Shown here: piece by piece, positions 35,253 through 43,943 of the stretch
How positions within the stretch are numbered: position 1 is the stretch's first letter
How the letters are laid out: every line of letters begins with the position of its first letter
Assembly: GCF_003063375.1 (NCBI RefSeq)
Contig: NZ_NERY01000001.1
Coordinates: 992,001-1,056,000 of the forward strand
DNA from: Limnohabitans sp. MMS-10A-178
Lineage (GTDB): Bacteria; Pseudomonadota; Gammaproteobacteria; Burkholderiales; Burkholderiaceae_C
Reading direction: 5' to 3'
DNA: 64,000 bases
Translations under genes and position numbers: made by a program
The notes under the pieces: model-generated
What the model saw: only the letters and a program-made list of their open reading frames with translations
The model's database searches: none
What the model was told of the DNA's origin: nothing

Positions 35253-37010
35253 TCACAACAACCGAATTCGATTGGTGGTGGGCGATGTCAAGCCAGGATT
35301 GGATTGTATGTAGTGAACCAGTGCATCTATGTCTAGCTCTCCCCCTGACACAGTTGGCGCACGGCTAAACTGAAAGAATCCATCGCCCCCACTGGCTAGA
35401 AAACTGTTCATTGTGACGTTGTAAGTCTTTGTGAGGTCAACAATCTCGTTTCTGATGCTCATGCTTTGAATGCGCTGCCCCAAGGCTTGCTTTAAGTCGA
35501 CGACATAACTGAAATTTTGGGATGGAAACAACACCCTAGGCCGTACGAGGTTCACGTACTGGTGTTCAAGTAATTCCTTAATTTGTTGGCCTGTCATTCG
35601 CTTAACCACCAGCGTATTGCCAAACGGTTGAATTTTGAATAACTGACCAAAATTCACATTACCACCGCCAGGTTGAATGATCAGATCAGCACGCACACCA
35701 CCAGGATTCATGAGGGCAAAGTCGGATCGACCCCTATTTTCACCAGCTGTCGAGGCCCATTGCGCATCTGCAATGAGGTTGCCGAGTACCGACTCGCCTG
35801 AACGAGTTTGCATGCGTGTCATGGCATTGGGTAAGTGACCAATCACTTTCATGACTTGGACTTCGGATGCCAATCGGTAATCGTTGATGATTTTTTCGAC
35901 ACTGGTTTCTTTGCCATAAAAGGGCAAAGCAGGGCTGGGCTCAATGTTGATGCCTGCGGCATTTTTGAACGCTTCACTTTGAATGACTGCGTTGTGCGCA
36001 TGTTTATGGGCCACTTTTTTGGTAACAGGATCTATGCCTAACTCAATGTGGGTTAGAAAAGTCCCATATTGACCTGCACTGGTGAGTAAAAATGGCTTGG
36101 AAGGGTTGATAAGGCTGTAGTCACAGGCATAGGCACGGTGTGTATGACCTGATACAACCACGTCAAATGCTGGATCTAGTTTGTTCAAAATAGGAACAAT
36201 GTCGCCAGACAAGCCAGAGCAGCTGGCGTCATTGTGACCACCCTGAACAATGCCGCCTTCATGAACGACCAAGACCAAGGCCGAGACACCTTGTGCTTTC
36301 AAGGGCGCTACCAGTGAATTGGCTGTTTCTGCTTCATCTTCAAACCGAAGACCCTTGACGCCCTCGGGGGTTACCATGATTGGTGTTGCTTTGAGTGTCA
36401 AGCCAACAAAACCAACTTTGATTTCATGTTTTCCTTGTCGGAAGGTTTTGATACCGAAAGCGGGAAAAAGCGTGGTTTGGTTGGCTTGTTTGACATTTGC
36501 AGCCAAAAACTCAAAGTTGGCACCTGGAAAATTGCGATTGATTTGACAAGGTTCTGTGCGAGTGTGTTTCTCACAACCACCATTGCGCATGCGTTGTAAT
36601 TCGGCAGTACCTCTGTCAAATTCATGATTGCCAACCGCATTGAAATCAATCCCAATTGCATTGACGGCTTCGATGGTGGGTTCGTCTAAAAAGAGGGCGG
36701 AAATTAAAGGTGTAGCGCCAATCATGTCACCTGCAGAGACCACTGCGTGAAGTGGATTGCGTTTCTTATAGTGCTGAATAGCTGCTGCCAGATATGCAAG
36801 GCCACCCGCTGGCACGTCTTTCAGTTCGCCATTTATTTTTTCTCTTACGCTGATAATGGGTGGTTCAAGGTTTCCGTGCAAATCATTGAAGGCCAAAATA
36901 CTGATGTTGATTCTTTCATTGGCAACGGTGGGTACTTCGTTCAAGGGTGCACAAGCACTGACCAAGATGGCCAAAACTGCTACGATGCGTGTGAAGTATT
37001 GAGAACTCAT
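35253..37010 (-). CDS. 5'-nucleotidase / 2',3'-cyclic phosphodiesterase family lipoprotein
   Basis: 585 residues from ATG 37010. Lipobox LVSAC gives a lipid-anchored cysteine at about 20. The N-terminal metallophosphoesterase domain has AFNDLHGN, SAGDMIGA, GNHEFDRG, VVHEGG and SGHTHRAY; the C-terminal nucleotide-binding domain has MNPGGVRADL, FGNTLVVKRMTG and FLASGGDGFF. Such UshA-like enzymes release phosphate from nucleotides in the periplasm or at the surface. ATGA overlap with psd couples the two. A longer open frame upstream lies inside psd and is rejected. Confidence 0.9.
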   Translation of the reverse strand: MSSQYFTRIVAVLAILVSACAPLNEVPTVANERINISILAFNDLHGNLEPPIISVREKINGELKDVPAGGLAYLAAAIQHYKKRNPLHAVVSAGDMIGATPLISALFLDEPTIEAVNAIGIDFNAVGNHEFDRGTAELQRMRNGGCEKHTRTEPCQINRNFPGANFEFLAANVKQANQTTLFPAFGIKTFRQGKHEIKVGFVGLTLKATPIMVTPEGVKGLRFEDEAETANSLVAPLKAQGVSALVLVVHEGGIVQGGHNDASCSGLSGDIVPILNKLDPAFDVVVSGHTHRAYACDYSLINPSKPFLLTSAGQYGTFLTHIELGIDPVTKKVAHKHAHNAVIQSEAFKNAAGINIEPSPALPFYGKETSVEKIINDYRLASEVQVMKVIGHLPNAMTRMQTRSGESVLGNLIADAQWASTAGENRGRSDFALMNPGGVRADLIIQPGGGNVNFGQLFKIQPFGNTLVVKRMTGQQIKELLEHQYVNLVRPRVLFPSQNFSYVVDLKQALGQRIQSMSIRNEIVDLTKTYNVTMNSFLASGGDGFFQFSRAPTVSGGELDIDALVHYIQSNPGLTSPTTNRIRLL

Positions 37011-37882
37011 TGCGCGATTTTCTCCAGCAAGGCTTGCCCCATTTTGATGCGCTGGCCAGTGGCAATGCCTTCCGCCAATTTGTAGCCCTTGGGTAAAAAT
37101 ACCAAAATAGTGGAGCCATGTTGGAACCAACCTAATTCTTGCCCTTTGTAGGTTTGAATGGCGCATGGAATTTCATTGGGGCCGATGTAGTCAACATGGA
37201 AAAGCAAATTCACAGCATGCAATTGAAGGCTCGCAACCAAAATAGCAGCCACAGGCACCATGATCATAGGGGTGCCATCGTCTAATTTGAAATTGAGAAC
37301 GGCTCTTTCGTTTTTACAAAATAGTTGTTCTACGCGTTTTAAAGCAATGGGATTGACGTTCCAAGTGTCTCCCGCAATGTGAGTGACATGTGTGAGGGTT
37401 GCATCGGCTGGTGCATGAAAGCGGTGATACATGCTGGATGTCAATCTGAGCGTGACGTAGGTCCCATTTTTGAGCGATTCAACCAATTCACCTGTGCGTG
37501 GCGTGAAGCCCATCAAACTTGTGAGACTGTAAGGAAATCCTTTTGCTTGAAAAACTTGGGTATGGTCAATATTGCCGCATTCACCCACAATGGCATCACA
37601 AGGGCTGCTCAGAATATGTGTTCGCATGTCAATCGAGCGTGCTCCAGGCTTGAGTTCCCGAATGAAACAGTCGTGCATGCTGTCAAATTTTGTCTTACGT
37701 GCTTCACTCAGATCTAGGTCGGAAAAGAGTTTCCAAACTCCAATCGAGAGATCCCGAATGATGGGGTTCTTGATCTGACTCCACCATCCAATGAAGCGTG
37801 TCAAAGTAATTCGAGGAATTCGATTGGTTAACAAAAAGTTCAAGTCCTCTTGTGTGGTGATTCTTTGAATTAATTGTTTCAT
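37007..37882 (-). CDS. psd: Phosphatidylserine decarboxylase
   Basis: 291 residues from ATG 37882 (AGGA 8 bases upstream; ATG 37888 and a GTG at 37930 are alternatives). The enzyme converts phosphatidylserine to phosphatidylethanolamine and is self-cleaved to form its pyruvoyl group. The cleavage site is in WFQHGSTILVF, a GST form of the usual LGST. SSMYHRFHAPADATL and the N-terminal VWKLFSDLDLSEA fit the family. It probably is not the only psd of the genome. Its coupling to a phosphate-scavenging nucleotidase is unexpected. Confidence 0.85.
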   Translation of the reverse strand: MKQLIQRITTQEDLNFLLTNRIPRITLTRFIGWWSQIKNPIIRDLSIGVWKLFSDLDLSEARKTKFDSMHDCFIRELKPGARSIDMRTHILSSPCDAIVGECGNIDHTQVFQAKGFPYSLTSLMGFTPRTGELVESLKNGTYVTLRLTSSMYHRFHAPADATLTHVTHIAGDTWNVNPIALKRVEQLFCKNERAVLNFKLDDGTPMIMVPVAAILVASLQLHAVNLLFHVDYIGPNEIPCAIQTYKGQELGWFQHGSTILVFLPKGYKLAEGIATGQRIKMGQALLEKIAQ

Positions 37883-37910
37883 TTTCATTTTCCTGTCACG
37901 AATTTTCAAT
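37882..37910 (+). promoter_or_regulatory. Pho box upstream of class III aminotransferase
   Basis: Half-sites TTTTCAT (37882), CTGTCAC (37893) and TTTCAAT (37904) follow each other on an exact 11-base step, pointing rightward. The last ends 37 bases before the GTG at 37948. The array overlaps the psd start codon on the other strand, so PhoB bound here could also affect psd expression. Third half-site degenerate. Confidence 0.65.
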
Positions 37911-37947
37911 AAAAAGGTGTCTCCACTCACTCATCTTCGGGTTCAAC

Positions 37948-39597
37948 GTGTCTGTTCAGCTAGCATTGTCTCTTGGTGCCCTTGCCATTTCAATTCCCTA
38001 CGTTAAACGCAGATTGGAACTGTCGCGTGCCAAACATCCCTCATTGACTGGTCATTCCAGAATGGCTAAACGAGTTGTCTCGTTTCTGCCTGGTTACGAA
38101 TTTAACGAAGATCAATTCTTTTCATGCGATGGTGCACCTGAATCAGTTGTGAGCACCAGACGCGCAGCTTTTTATCAATTGGCAAATGAGTTGCAAACAC
38201 GCCATGCCAAAAGCATTGAAATGACAGCGCAAGCACGAGAAATCATTTCTGATTTGCAATTCACAGGCGCTTATCGCGTTCCTTTCCAATTCAGTCCCTT
38301 GGTTCGCCAACACTTGAAAGTTGGTGCATTTATACAATCAGCAGATGGCGTATTTGTGACAGACCAGGACGGTCAAAAGTTTTATGACCTAACCGGTTCA
38401 TATGGTGTCAATGTTTTTGGTGCAGACTTTTACAAAGCTTGCATGAAGGAAGGCTCTGAAAGAGTGCAAGATGTCGGCGCAACACTGGGTGCCTACCATC
38501 CGTGTGTAGCCTACAACGTCAAAAGACTCAAAGAAATTTCTGGACTAGACCAAGTCTCGTTCCACATGTCTGGCACAGAAGCTGTCATGCAAGCGGTTCG
38601 ATTGGCCAGATACCACACGGGTCGGAAAAATTTGGTCCGTTTTTGTGGTGCTTACCATGGTTGGTGGGAGGATGTTCAGCCTGGTCCCGGAAACCCGATG
38701 CCGCCTCGCGAGACATACACATTGCGTGACATGCATGAAAACTCCCTGAAAGTGCTGCGAACAAGGAAGGACATTGCTTGCGTTCTCATTAATCCTTTAC
38801 AAGCGCTTCATTTAAACCAAGGAGCGCCTGGTGATTCCTCGCTGGTCGACAGCAGTCGCAAAGCTTCCTATGACAAAGCGGCCTACACCGACTGGTTGAA
38901 AAAAATTCGACAAGTCTGTACAGAACGAAAAATTGTGCTCATTTTTGATGAGGTGTTTTTGGGTTTCAGGCTGGCAAAAGGCGGCGCCCAAGAGTATTTT
39001 GGGGTGAAGGCAGACATGGTGACCTATGGCAAAACATTGGGCGGTGGTTACCCAGTTGGAGTGGTGTGCGGCAGAGCAGACTTGATGAAGCGATACAGAT
39101 CTGAAAGACCCGCAGACATTTGTTTTGCCAGAGGTACTTTCAACGCCCATCCTCATGTGATGGGCGCCATGTCAGTTTTCTTGGAAAAAATTGAACGGCC
39201 AGAGTTTTCGAACGTCTACACTGACCTTGATCAGACTTGGAATTTGAGGCGAGAAAAGTTCAACCAAGTGATGATCGACAAGGGGTTGCCTTTGCGGGCG
39301 GCCAACATGTCCAGTGTATGGAGTTTGTATTACACCGATACAAGTCGATACAACTGGATGCTTCAGTATTATTTGCGCTCACAGGGATTGGCCTTGAGTT
39401 GGGTGGGCACTGGCCGTTTGATTTTTAGCTTGAATTACAGTGATGCAGAATTTGAAGAGGTCTTGAAACGATTTGTCGCAGCTTGCGAAGTCATGAAATC
39501 AGCGCATTGGTTTTGGGCACCTGAGGGTTTGACCAACAAACTTATTCGCAGAAGTATTTTGAAAGAGATGTTCTTTAAGAAATCTCCCTCTGCTTGA
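37948..39597 (+). CDS. Class III PLP-dependent aminotransferase (GSA-aminotransferase-like)
   Basis: 549 residues. A fold-type I domain starts at about residue 120: MSGTEAVMQAVRLAR, FCGAYHGWW, LIFDEVFLGFR, and the PLP lysine in MVTYGKTLGGGYPVG (K362). The first about 110 residues, starting with a hydrophobic segment (1-20) that may be a membrane anchor, are not part of the usual enzyme. Substrate unknown; glutamate-1-semialdehyde mutase or an amine transaminase activity are possibilities. GTG start. Preceded by a Pho box, so a role in phosphate limitation is inferred. 23-base convergent overlap with the next gene. Confidence 0.75.
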   Translation: MSVQLALSLGALAISIPYVKRRLELSRAKHPSLTGHSRMAKRVVSFLPGYEFNEDQFFSCDGAPESVVSTRRAAFYQLANELQTRHAKSIEMTAQAREIISDLQFTGAYRVPFQFSPLVRQHLKVGAFIQSADGVFVTDQDGQKFYDLTGSYGVNVFGADFYKACMKEGSERVQDVGATLGAYHPCVAYNVKRLKEISGLDQVSFHMSGTEAVMQAVRLARYHTGRKNLVRFCGAYHGWWEDVQPGPGNPMPPRETYTLRDMHENSLKVLRTRKDIACVLINPLQALHLNQGAPGDSSLVDSSRKASYDKAAYTDWLKKIRQVCTERKIVLIFDEVFLGFRLAKGGAQEYFGVKADMVTYGKTLGGGYPVGVVCGRADLMKRYRSERPADICFARGTFNAHPHVMGAMSVFLEKIERPEFSNVYTDLDQTWNLRREKFNQVMIDKGLPLRAANMSSVWSLYYTDTSRYNWMLQYYLRSQGLALSWVGTGRLIFSLNYSDAEFEEVLKRFVAACEVMKSAHWFWAPEGLTNKLIRRSILKEMFFKKSPSA

Positions 39598-40189
39598 GGC
39601 TTTTTATTTTAATCATCGGATAGGCTTGCAACACATAGCCTGGGCACTCATATCTTTGAATATCTTCATTCGAAATTGGAAATGCACCGCAATTTGAAAA
39701 TTTTCGAAACAGGGAGTTGTAGACCCCACATTGAAACTTTCCGTCTTCGATGGGTTCTAGAAAAAAGCATTGTTGATTGAGACAACAATTCCCACATTGG
39801 GTGCAAGAGCCTGTTATTTGATTGCTCTGATTCAAGCGAGTCTTGTATAGCGATTCAATGTATCTTTTCACTGGACCCTTTGAAAGTGCGCTGTGATGTG
39901 TGCGTAATTTTTTAAGAGAATCTTTGTAATTGATCACAAACTTTGATTTCAAAAAAATGATGCCCATGACAAGTGGCATGACCCAAATCAAACGAGACAC
40001 TATCAATAGAATGAATTGAGTCAGGTATTTAACTTGTGTTTCATTCATGGTGGGTCGTTGATTAGATGGATGGATTTGTGTCAGTATCTCTGCACTTATA
40101 CCGTTGAGTTGTGAAGCTAGGATGACGCTCTTTAGAGAATTCATAGGCTTGTCATCAAAGGTATAAATAATGTCACCTGTCTCAATCAA
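39575..40189 (-). CDS. YkgJ-like cysteine-cluster membrane protein
   Basis: 204 residues if translated from TTG 40189, 189 from ATG 40144. The first about 30 residues (GDIIYTFDDKPMNSLKS) look like a piece of a PDZ domain. One membrane helix lies at about 55-80, then a cysteine-rich region CTQCGNCC, CFFLEP, CGVYNS, CGAFPI and CPGY, as in YkgJ-type putative Fe-S or zinc proteins. Function unknown. Its 5' end overlaps the divergent phoD start, so the two promoters interleave. Confidence 0.6.
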   Translation of the reverse strand: MIETGDIIYTFDDKPMNSLKSVILASQLNGISAEILTQIHPSNQRPTMNETQVKYLTQFILLIVSRLIWVMPLVMGIIFLKSKFVINYKDSLKKLRTHHSALSKGPVKRYIESLYKTRLNQSNQITGSCTQCGNCCLNQQCFFLEPIEDGKFQCGVYNSLFRKFSNCGAFPISNEDIQRYECPGYVLQAYPMIKIKSLKQREIS

Positions 40190-40203
40190 CTCAGGTGACT
40201 ACA

Positions 40204-41889
40204 GTGAAAAATACCCAAGCTCGTCGTGACTTTCTTATCAAGGTAAGCTCTATTTCAGCCGCGCTTGCTGCCGGTGGAATGCTCAGTGCATGCGGAAGCA
40301 ACGACACCGTCATGGTGAACTTTGACTATGGCGTTGCCAGTGGCGATCCATTGAGCGACAAAGTCATTTTATGGACGCATGCGAAATATCAAGGCTTAAC
40401 AGATCCTGTCAATTTGACCTGGCAAGTTGCTTCCGATATTGAATTTTCAAAAATCATTTCATCTGGCGTTGCTCAAGCTAGCATCGATTCCGATTACACC
40501 TGTAAGGTTGATGCCACAGGCCTTTTGCCAAATCAAAGTTATTTCTATCGTTTTCAAGCAGGACGGCATACCTCGCCCATTGGCAAGACAAAAACATTGC
40601 CAGTGGGCTCTGTGAGTGAAGTCAAACTGGCTGTGATGTCTTGCTCAAATTATCCAGCTGGATTTTTTAATGTGTATGCTGAGGTTGCGCGCTCTGATGC
40701 AGATGTGGCTGTCCATTTGGGTGATTACATTTATGAATATGCATCAACCGGCTATGCATCGGAAAAAGCAGCAAGCTTGGGACGTACTTCGGTACCAGCC
40801 AATGAAATTCTGTCTCTGAGCGACTATCGCTTGCGCCATGCTCAATACAAATCAGATGCTGATTCAAAGCAGCTGCATGCCAGTAAACCCCTCATTGCTG
40901 TTTGGGATGATCATGAATTTACCAATGATGCATACAAAGATGGGGCAGAAAATCACACCCCTGAAACAGAAGGTAGCTACACAGCCCGTAAAGCAGTCGC
41001 AATGCAGGCTTATCACGAATGGATGCCAATTCGCACTGGGTCTGACAAAGCCAAAATTTACAGAAGCTTTAACTTTGGAAGTTTGCTAAGTTTGCACATG
41101 CTTGATACTCGAACCATTGGTCGAGAAAAGCAAATTGAAATCACAGACTTGATTAACCCTGCCAAGCAAGCTGCGGCTGTAGCGGCTATGTCTTCGCCAA
41201 CAAGACAACTTCTGGGCACAGAGCAAGTGCAGTGGTTGCAGACTCAAATGGCAACTTCCACGGCCACATGGCAGGTTTTGGGTCAACAAGTTTTGATGGC
41301 ACGCATGGAGTTTCCAGTCAGCATACTTCAGGCACTCAATTCTTCAGATACCAGCCCGCAGGCACTTGCTGCTGGTCAGAAAGCAATTACCGATTACTTG
41401 ACAGCCAAGACCAAGAAGTCACTTTCAATCCCGCTCACAGATGCTGAAACTGCATTACTGAACCAGCCAAAATTGGGATACAACTTGGATGCTTGGGATG
41501 GCTACCCAGCTGCTCGCGAAATCTTATTGTCAACCGCTGCGCAATTGAAAAAGCGTTTGGTTGTACTTGCAGGCGATACCCACAATGCATGGCACAGCAA
41601 CTTGACCTTGTTGTCCGGTCAAAAAGTGGGTGAAGAATTTGCAACATCCAGTGTCAGCTCGCCTGGCTTGGAAGCTTATTTGGCCTTGCCTACCGCTCAA
41701 GTCAAATCAATATTTGAAGGCGTTGTGAATGATTTGAAATGGATGGATTCAGCTAGACGGGGTTACTTGAAATTAACTGTCACCCCCGCACAGGTTCAAG
41801 GTGAGTGGTTCTTCATCGATACCATTTCAAGCAGAACATACAAGGTAGATACACCAGCAGCTTCTGAAAAGCGAATCTATAGCGCTTGA
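40204..41889 (+). CDS. phoD: Alkaline phosphatase/phosphodiesterase PhoD
   Basis: 561 residues from GTG 40204, which has AGGTGA 5 bases upstream; GTG 40195 is also in frame. Twin-arginine signal (R7-R8, RRDFLIK) followed by lipobox LSAC (C30). PhoD-type metal motifs: MSCSNYPAG, HLGDYIYEY, VWDDHEFTND and LAGDTHNAWH. PhoD releases phosphate from phosphodiesters outside the cytoplasm, needs Fe3+ and Ca2+, and is exported by Tat. Followed by a strong terminator. A weak TTGTCAT / ATGTCAC pair upstream is off-phase by one base for a Pho box. Confidence 0.93.
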   Translation: MKNTQARRDFLIKVSSISAALAAGGMLSACGSNDTVMVNFDYGVASGDPLSDKVILWTHAKYQGLTDPVNLTWQVASDIEFSKIISSGVAQASIDSDYTCKVDATGLLPNQSYFYRFQAGRHTSPIGKTKTLPVGSVSEVKLAVMSCSNYPAGFFNVYAEVARSDADVAVHLGDYIYEYASTGYASEKAASLGRTSVPANEILSLSDYRLRHAQYKSDADSKQLHASKPLIAVWDDHEFTNDAYKDGAENHTPETEGSYTARKAVAMQAYHEWMPIRTGSDKAKIYRSFNFGSLLSLHMLDTRTIGREKQIEITDLINPAKQAAAVAAMSSPTRQLLGTEQVQWLQTQMATSTATWQVLGQQVLMARMEFPVSILQALNSSDTSPQALAAGQKAITDYLTAKTKKSLSIPLTDAETALLNQPKLGYNLDAWDGYPAAREILLSTAAQLKKRLVVLAGDTHNAWHSNLTLLSGQKVGEEFATSSVSSPGLEAYLALPTAQVKSIFEGVVNDLKWMDSARRGYLKLTVTPAQVQGEWFFIDTISSRTYKVDTPAASEKRIYSA

Positions 41890-41920
41890 TTGAAAAAGAT
41901 CAGCCAACTATTTGGATGTA

Positions 41921-41952
41921 AAAAAACCCGCTCATTACTGAGCGGGTTTTTT
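41921..41952. terminator. Bidirectional intrinsic terminator
   Basis: Six A, stem CCCGCTCA (41927-41934), loop TTAC, stem TGAGCGGG (41939-41946), six T. It works on both strands, between the convergent ends of phoD and the membrane protein gene. Confidence 0.95.
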
Positions 41953-41970
41953 CATGGGCCTCAAAAGATT

Positions 41971-42579
41971 TCAGTGATACATCTGTTTGGGGTTGGTGTC
42001 GATCAGCTCACCCCTCATCAAGTACAAAGGTGCTTTGTGATACAAAATGATGTCGTGGAAAGGGTCAGTGATGATTTTTGTCATCCATACCAACCCTGTT
42101 TGTACATCTTTCAAAAAGAAAAGATGAATGGTGCGGAAGAGTAAACCACCAAAGCCCAAGATAAGCCATGAAGCGCCTACTTGGCGAACCCATTCTGTCA
42201 ATGTTTCCCATGGCTCAATGATGCCAAACAGACCGGGTTGGACGTAAAGTGCCATTGGCAGAATAGCCCAAATGCTAAGCAACACTATTTTGCGATTCAA
42301 GTTGTAACCCACTTTAATTTCTTCTTTGTATTCGTGGGTTGCTTGATTGACTTCGTCGTAACCCAGGGGTTCAAAAAAGAAGTGACCAGATTGGCGAGTT
42401 GTCATGGAAATGAGCCATGCGATGAGTGCCGATATAACTGGGTCTATGAGCAAGAATGCATACGCAATTACAAAACTGATGGCACTGATGAGGTGCAAGG
42501 TTTGATTGATACGGCTATGGTGGTAATAGCGGTGGTCATCAAATCGCTGAATTCTCAAGGCTTCAAAAAATGTAGTCAC
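41971..42579 (-). CDS. Small membrane protein, Mpo1/DUF962-like
   Basis: 202 residues from GTG 42579, chosen because CAGGAG lies 5 bases upstream; the frame is open to ATG 42669, but that part falls in the Pho promoter and has no ribosome-binding site. Histidine-rich stretch DDHRYYHHSRINQTLH near residue 15, a hydrophobic pair, then GHFFFEPLGYDE, as in Mpo1-like (DUF962) proteins, which include an iron-dependent 2-hydroxy-fatty-acid alpha-oxygenase in yeast. Four hydrophobic segments in all. The family call is tentative. The promoter carries a Pho box. Confidence 0.5.
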   Translation of the reverse strand: MTTFFEALRIQRFDDHRYYHHSRINQTLHLISAISFVIAYAFLLIDPVISALIAWLISMTTRQSGHFFFEPLGYDEVNQATHEYKEEIKVGYNLNRKIVLLSIWAILPMALYVQPGLFGIIEPWETLTEWVRQVGASWLILGFGGLLFRTIHLFFLKDVQTGLVWMTKIITDPFHDIILYHKAPLYLMRGELIDTNPKQMYH

Positions 42580-42643
42580 AAAGTCTCCTGGTGGCAAATT
42601 TGAGGCAGCACGAATTGTGCATAGACTGATCATTGTTGAAAAC

Positions 42644-42716
42644 GATGAAATTTCAATGACAAGTTTCATTTGTCATTGAAATTTCATCAAACATTTTTTA
42701 TTCATCTTATTGTCAT
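42644..42716. promoter_or_regulatory. Bidirectional Pho boxes in a perfect inverted repeat
   Basis: From 42644 to 42688 two 19-base arms are perfectly inverted around a 7-base centre. Each arm contains TTGTCAT-TGAA-ATTTCAT, a Pho box, one reading leftward (42645-42662) and one rightward (42670-42687). A further rightward box TATTCAT-CTTA-TTGTCAT lies at 42699-42716, 33 bases before the glycosyltransferase ATG. It serves 41971-42579 on the left and 42750-43943 on the right. Confidence 0.8.
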
Positions 42717-42749
42717 CAATTTGAAAAATCCAGCTACGAAAATATCCAG

Positions 42750-43943
42750 ATGGATAATTCAGTTGAACTTCCCATTGTGCTAGAAGACTACCCAGCAAGT
42801 CGTCCCTCATTGCGAATTGCGGTAGTGACAGAAACATGGCCACCAGAGGTTAACGGCGTTGCGGTAACTTTGGCTAAACTGGTACAAGGCTTAAGCCATC
42901 GCAATCATGATGTTCAACTGATACGACCTCGTCAAACCAAGACCGATGGTCAATTGAACGATACCAATCTCGAGGAAGTCTTGATGCGTGGGATGCCCAT
43001 ACCGCGCTATCCCGAACTAAAGCTAGGTTTACCAAGTAAAAAAACATTGGTGAAAACATGGACTCTGCGCCGTCCAGATTTGGTTCACATTGCAACGGAA
43101 GGCCCCTTGGGATGGTCTGCACTTCAAGCCGCAAAGGTATTGAAATTGCCTGTAACTTCCGACTTCCGGACCAACTTTCAAAGTTATTCCAAACACTACG
43201 GTGTAGGGTGGCTTCGAAAGCCAATCGTTGCCTATTTGCGTAAATTTCACAACGCAACTGCATGCACCATGGTTCCCACCAATGAACTAAAGCGCACTCT
43301 CAGTGAGAACGGGTTTGTCAATTTGAAAGTCGTGTCTCGCGGTGTCGATACCAAGCTGTTTAATATTGGCCGTCGTAGTTCGCAGCTTCGCCATTCTTGG
43401 GGTGCTGATGAGCATACCAAGGTGCTGATCTCAGTAGGTAGGATGGCGCCAGAAAAAAACTTAGAGCAAGTACTTCGAACTTATGAGTCTTTGCGCTTAA
43501 TAGATACGCAACTGAAGTTGGTCATGGTGGGCGATGGTCCACTTCGGGAACAATTTCAACAAAGGCACCCTAACATTATTTTTCCTGGAATGTTGTCTCA
43601 AACAGAATTGGCGGCTTACTACGCAAGTTCTGATTTGTTTGTCTTTCCAAGTCAAACAGAAACATTTGGCAATGTGACTTTAGAGGCCCTTGCTAGCGGC
43701 ATTCCTGTGTTGGCATTCGATTGCGCTGCGGCTCGAGATTGGGTTCAACATGGCATCAATGGATGGCTGGTGCCTGAAAACAATTCAGATGGATTTGTAG
43801 ACCAAGCTGTTGCGATTTTTAAGACGCCTAATTTGCTAGAACAAGTCACTTTCAGTACGCGTCAGCAAGTTGTCCACTTGGACTGGGATCAAATTGCTGA
43901 ACAAGTGGAATCGGTTTTTTGGGATGCCATTCGCATGAAATAA
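42750..43943 (+). CDS. GT4 glycosyltransferase (MgtA/PimB-like)
   Basis: 397 residues, GT-B family 4. VTETWPPEVNGVAVTLAKLV and IATEGPLGWSALQA in the acceptor domain, SVGRMAPEKNLEQVLR and FVFPSQTETFGNVTLEALASGIP (EX7E) in the donor domain. Related to the glycosyltransferase of the olsB operon and to bacterial diacylglycerol or phosphatidyl-inositol mannosyl/glucosyl transferases. Its Pho-box promoter makes a phosphorus-free glycolipid the best guess. The 3' end overlaps the convergent lplT by 55 bases. Confidence 0.8.
   Translation: MDNSVELPIVLEDYPASRPSLRIAVVTETWPPEVNGVAVTLAKLVQGLSHRNHDVQLIRPRQTKTDGQLNDTNLEEVLMRGMPIPRYPELKLGLPSKKTLVKTWTLRRPDLVHIATEGPLGWSALQAAKVLKLPVTSDFRTNFQSYSKHYGVGWLRKPIVAYLRKFHNATACTMVPTNELKRTLSENGFVNLKVVSRGVDTKLFNIGRRSSQLRHSWGADEHTKVLISVGRMAPEKNLEQVLRTYESLRLIDTQLKLVMVGDGPLREQFQQRHPNIIFPGMLSQTELAAYYASSDLFVFPSQTETFGNVTLEALASGIPVLAFDCAAARDWVQHGINGWLVPENNSDGFVDQAVAIFKTPNLLEQVTFSTRQQVVHLDWDQIAEQVESVFWDAIRMK

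Noticed and set aside
37011..37166. N-terminal extension of the 5'-nucleotidase
   Set aside because: It lies within psd in another frame, and the lipoprotein signal begins at ATG 37010, which overlaps the psd stop as ATGA.
40143..40180. Possible Pho box before phoD (TTGTCAT and ATGTCAC)
   Set aside because: The two half-sites are 21 bases apart, one short of two 11-base steps, and no middle half-site is visible.
42580..42669. N-terminal extension of the Mpo1-like protein from ATG 42669
   Set aside because: It would run through the Pho-box inverted repeat and has no ribosome-binding site; GTG 42579 has CAGGAG at good spacing.
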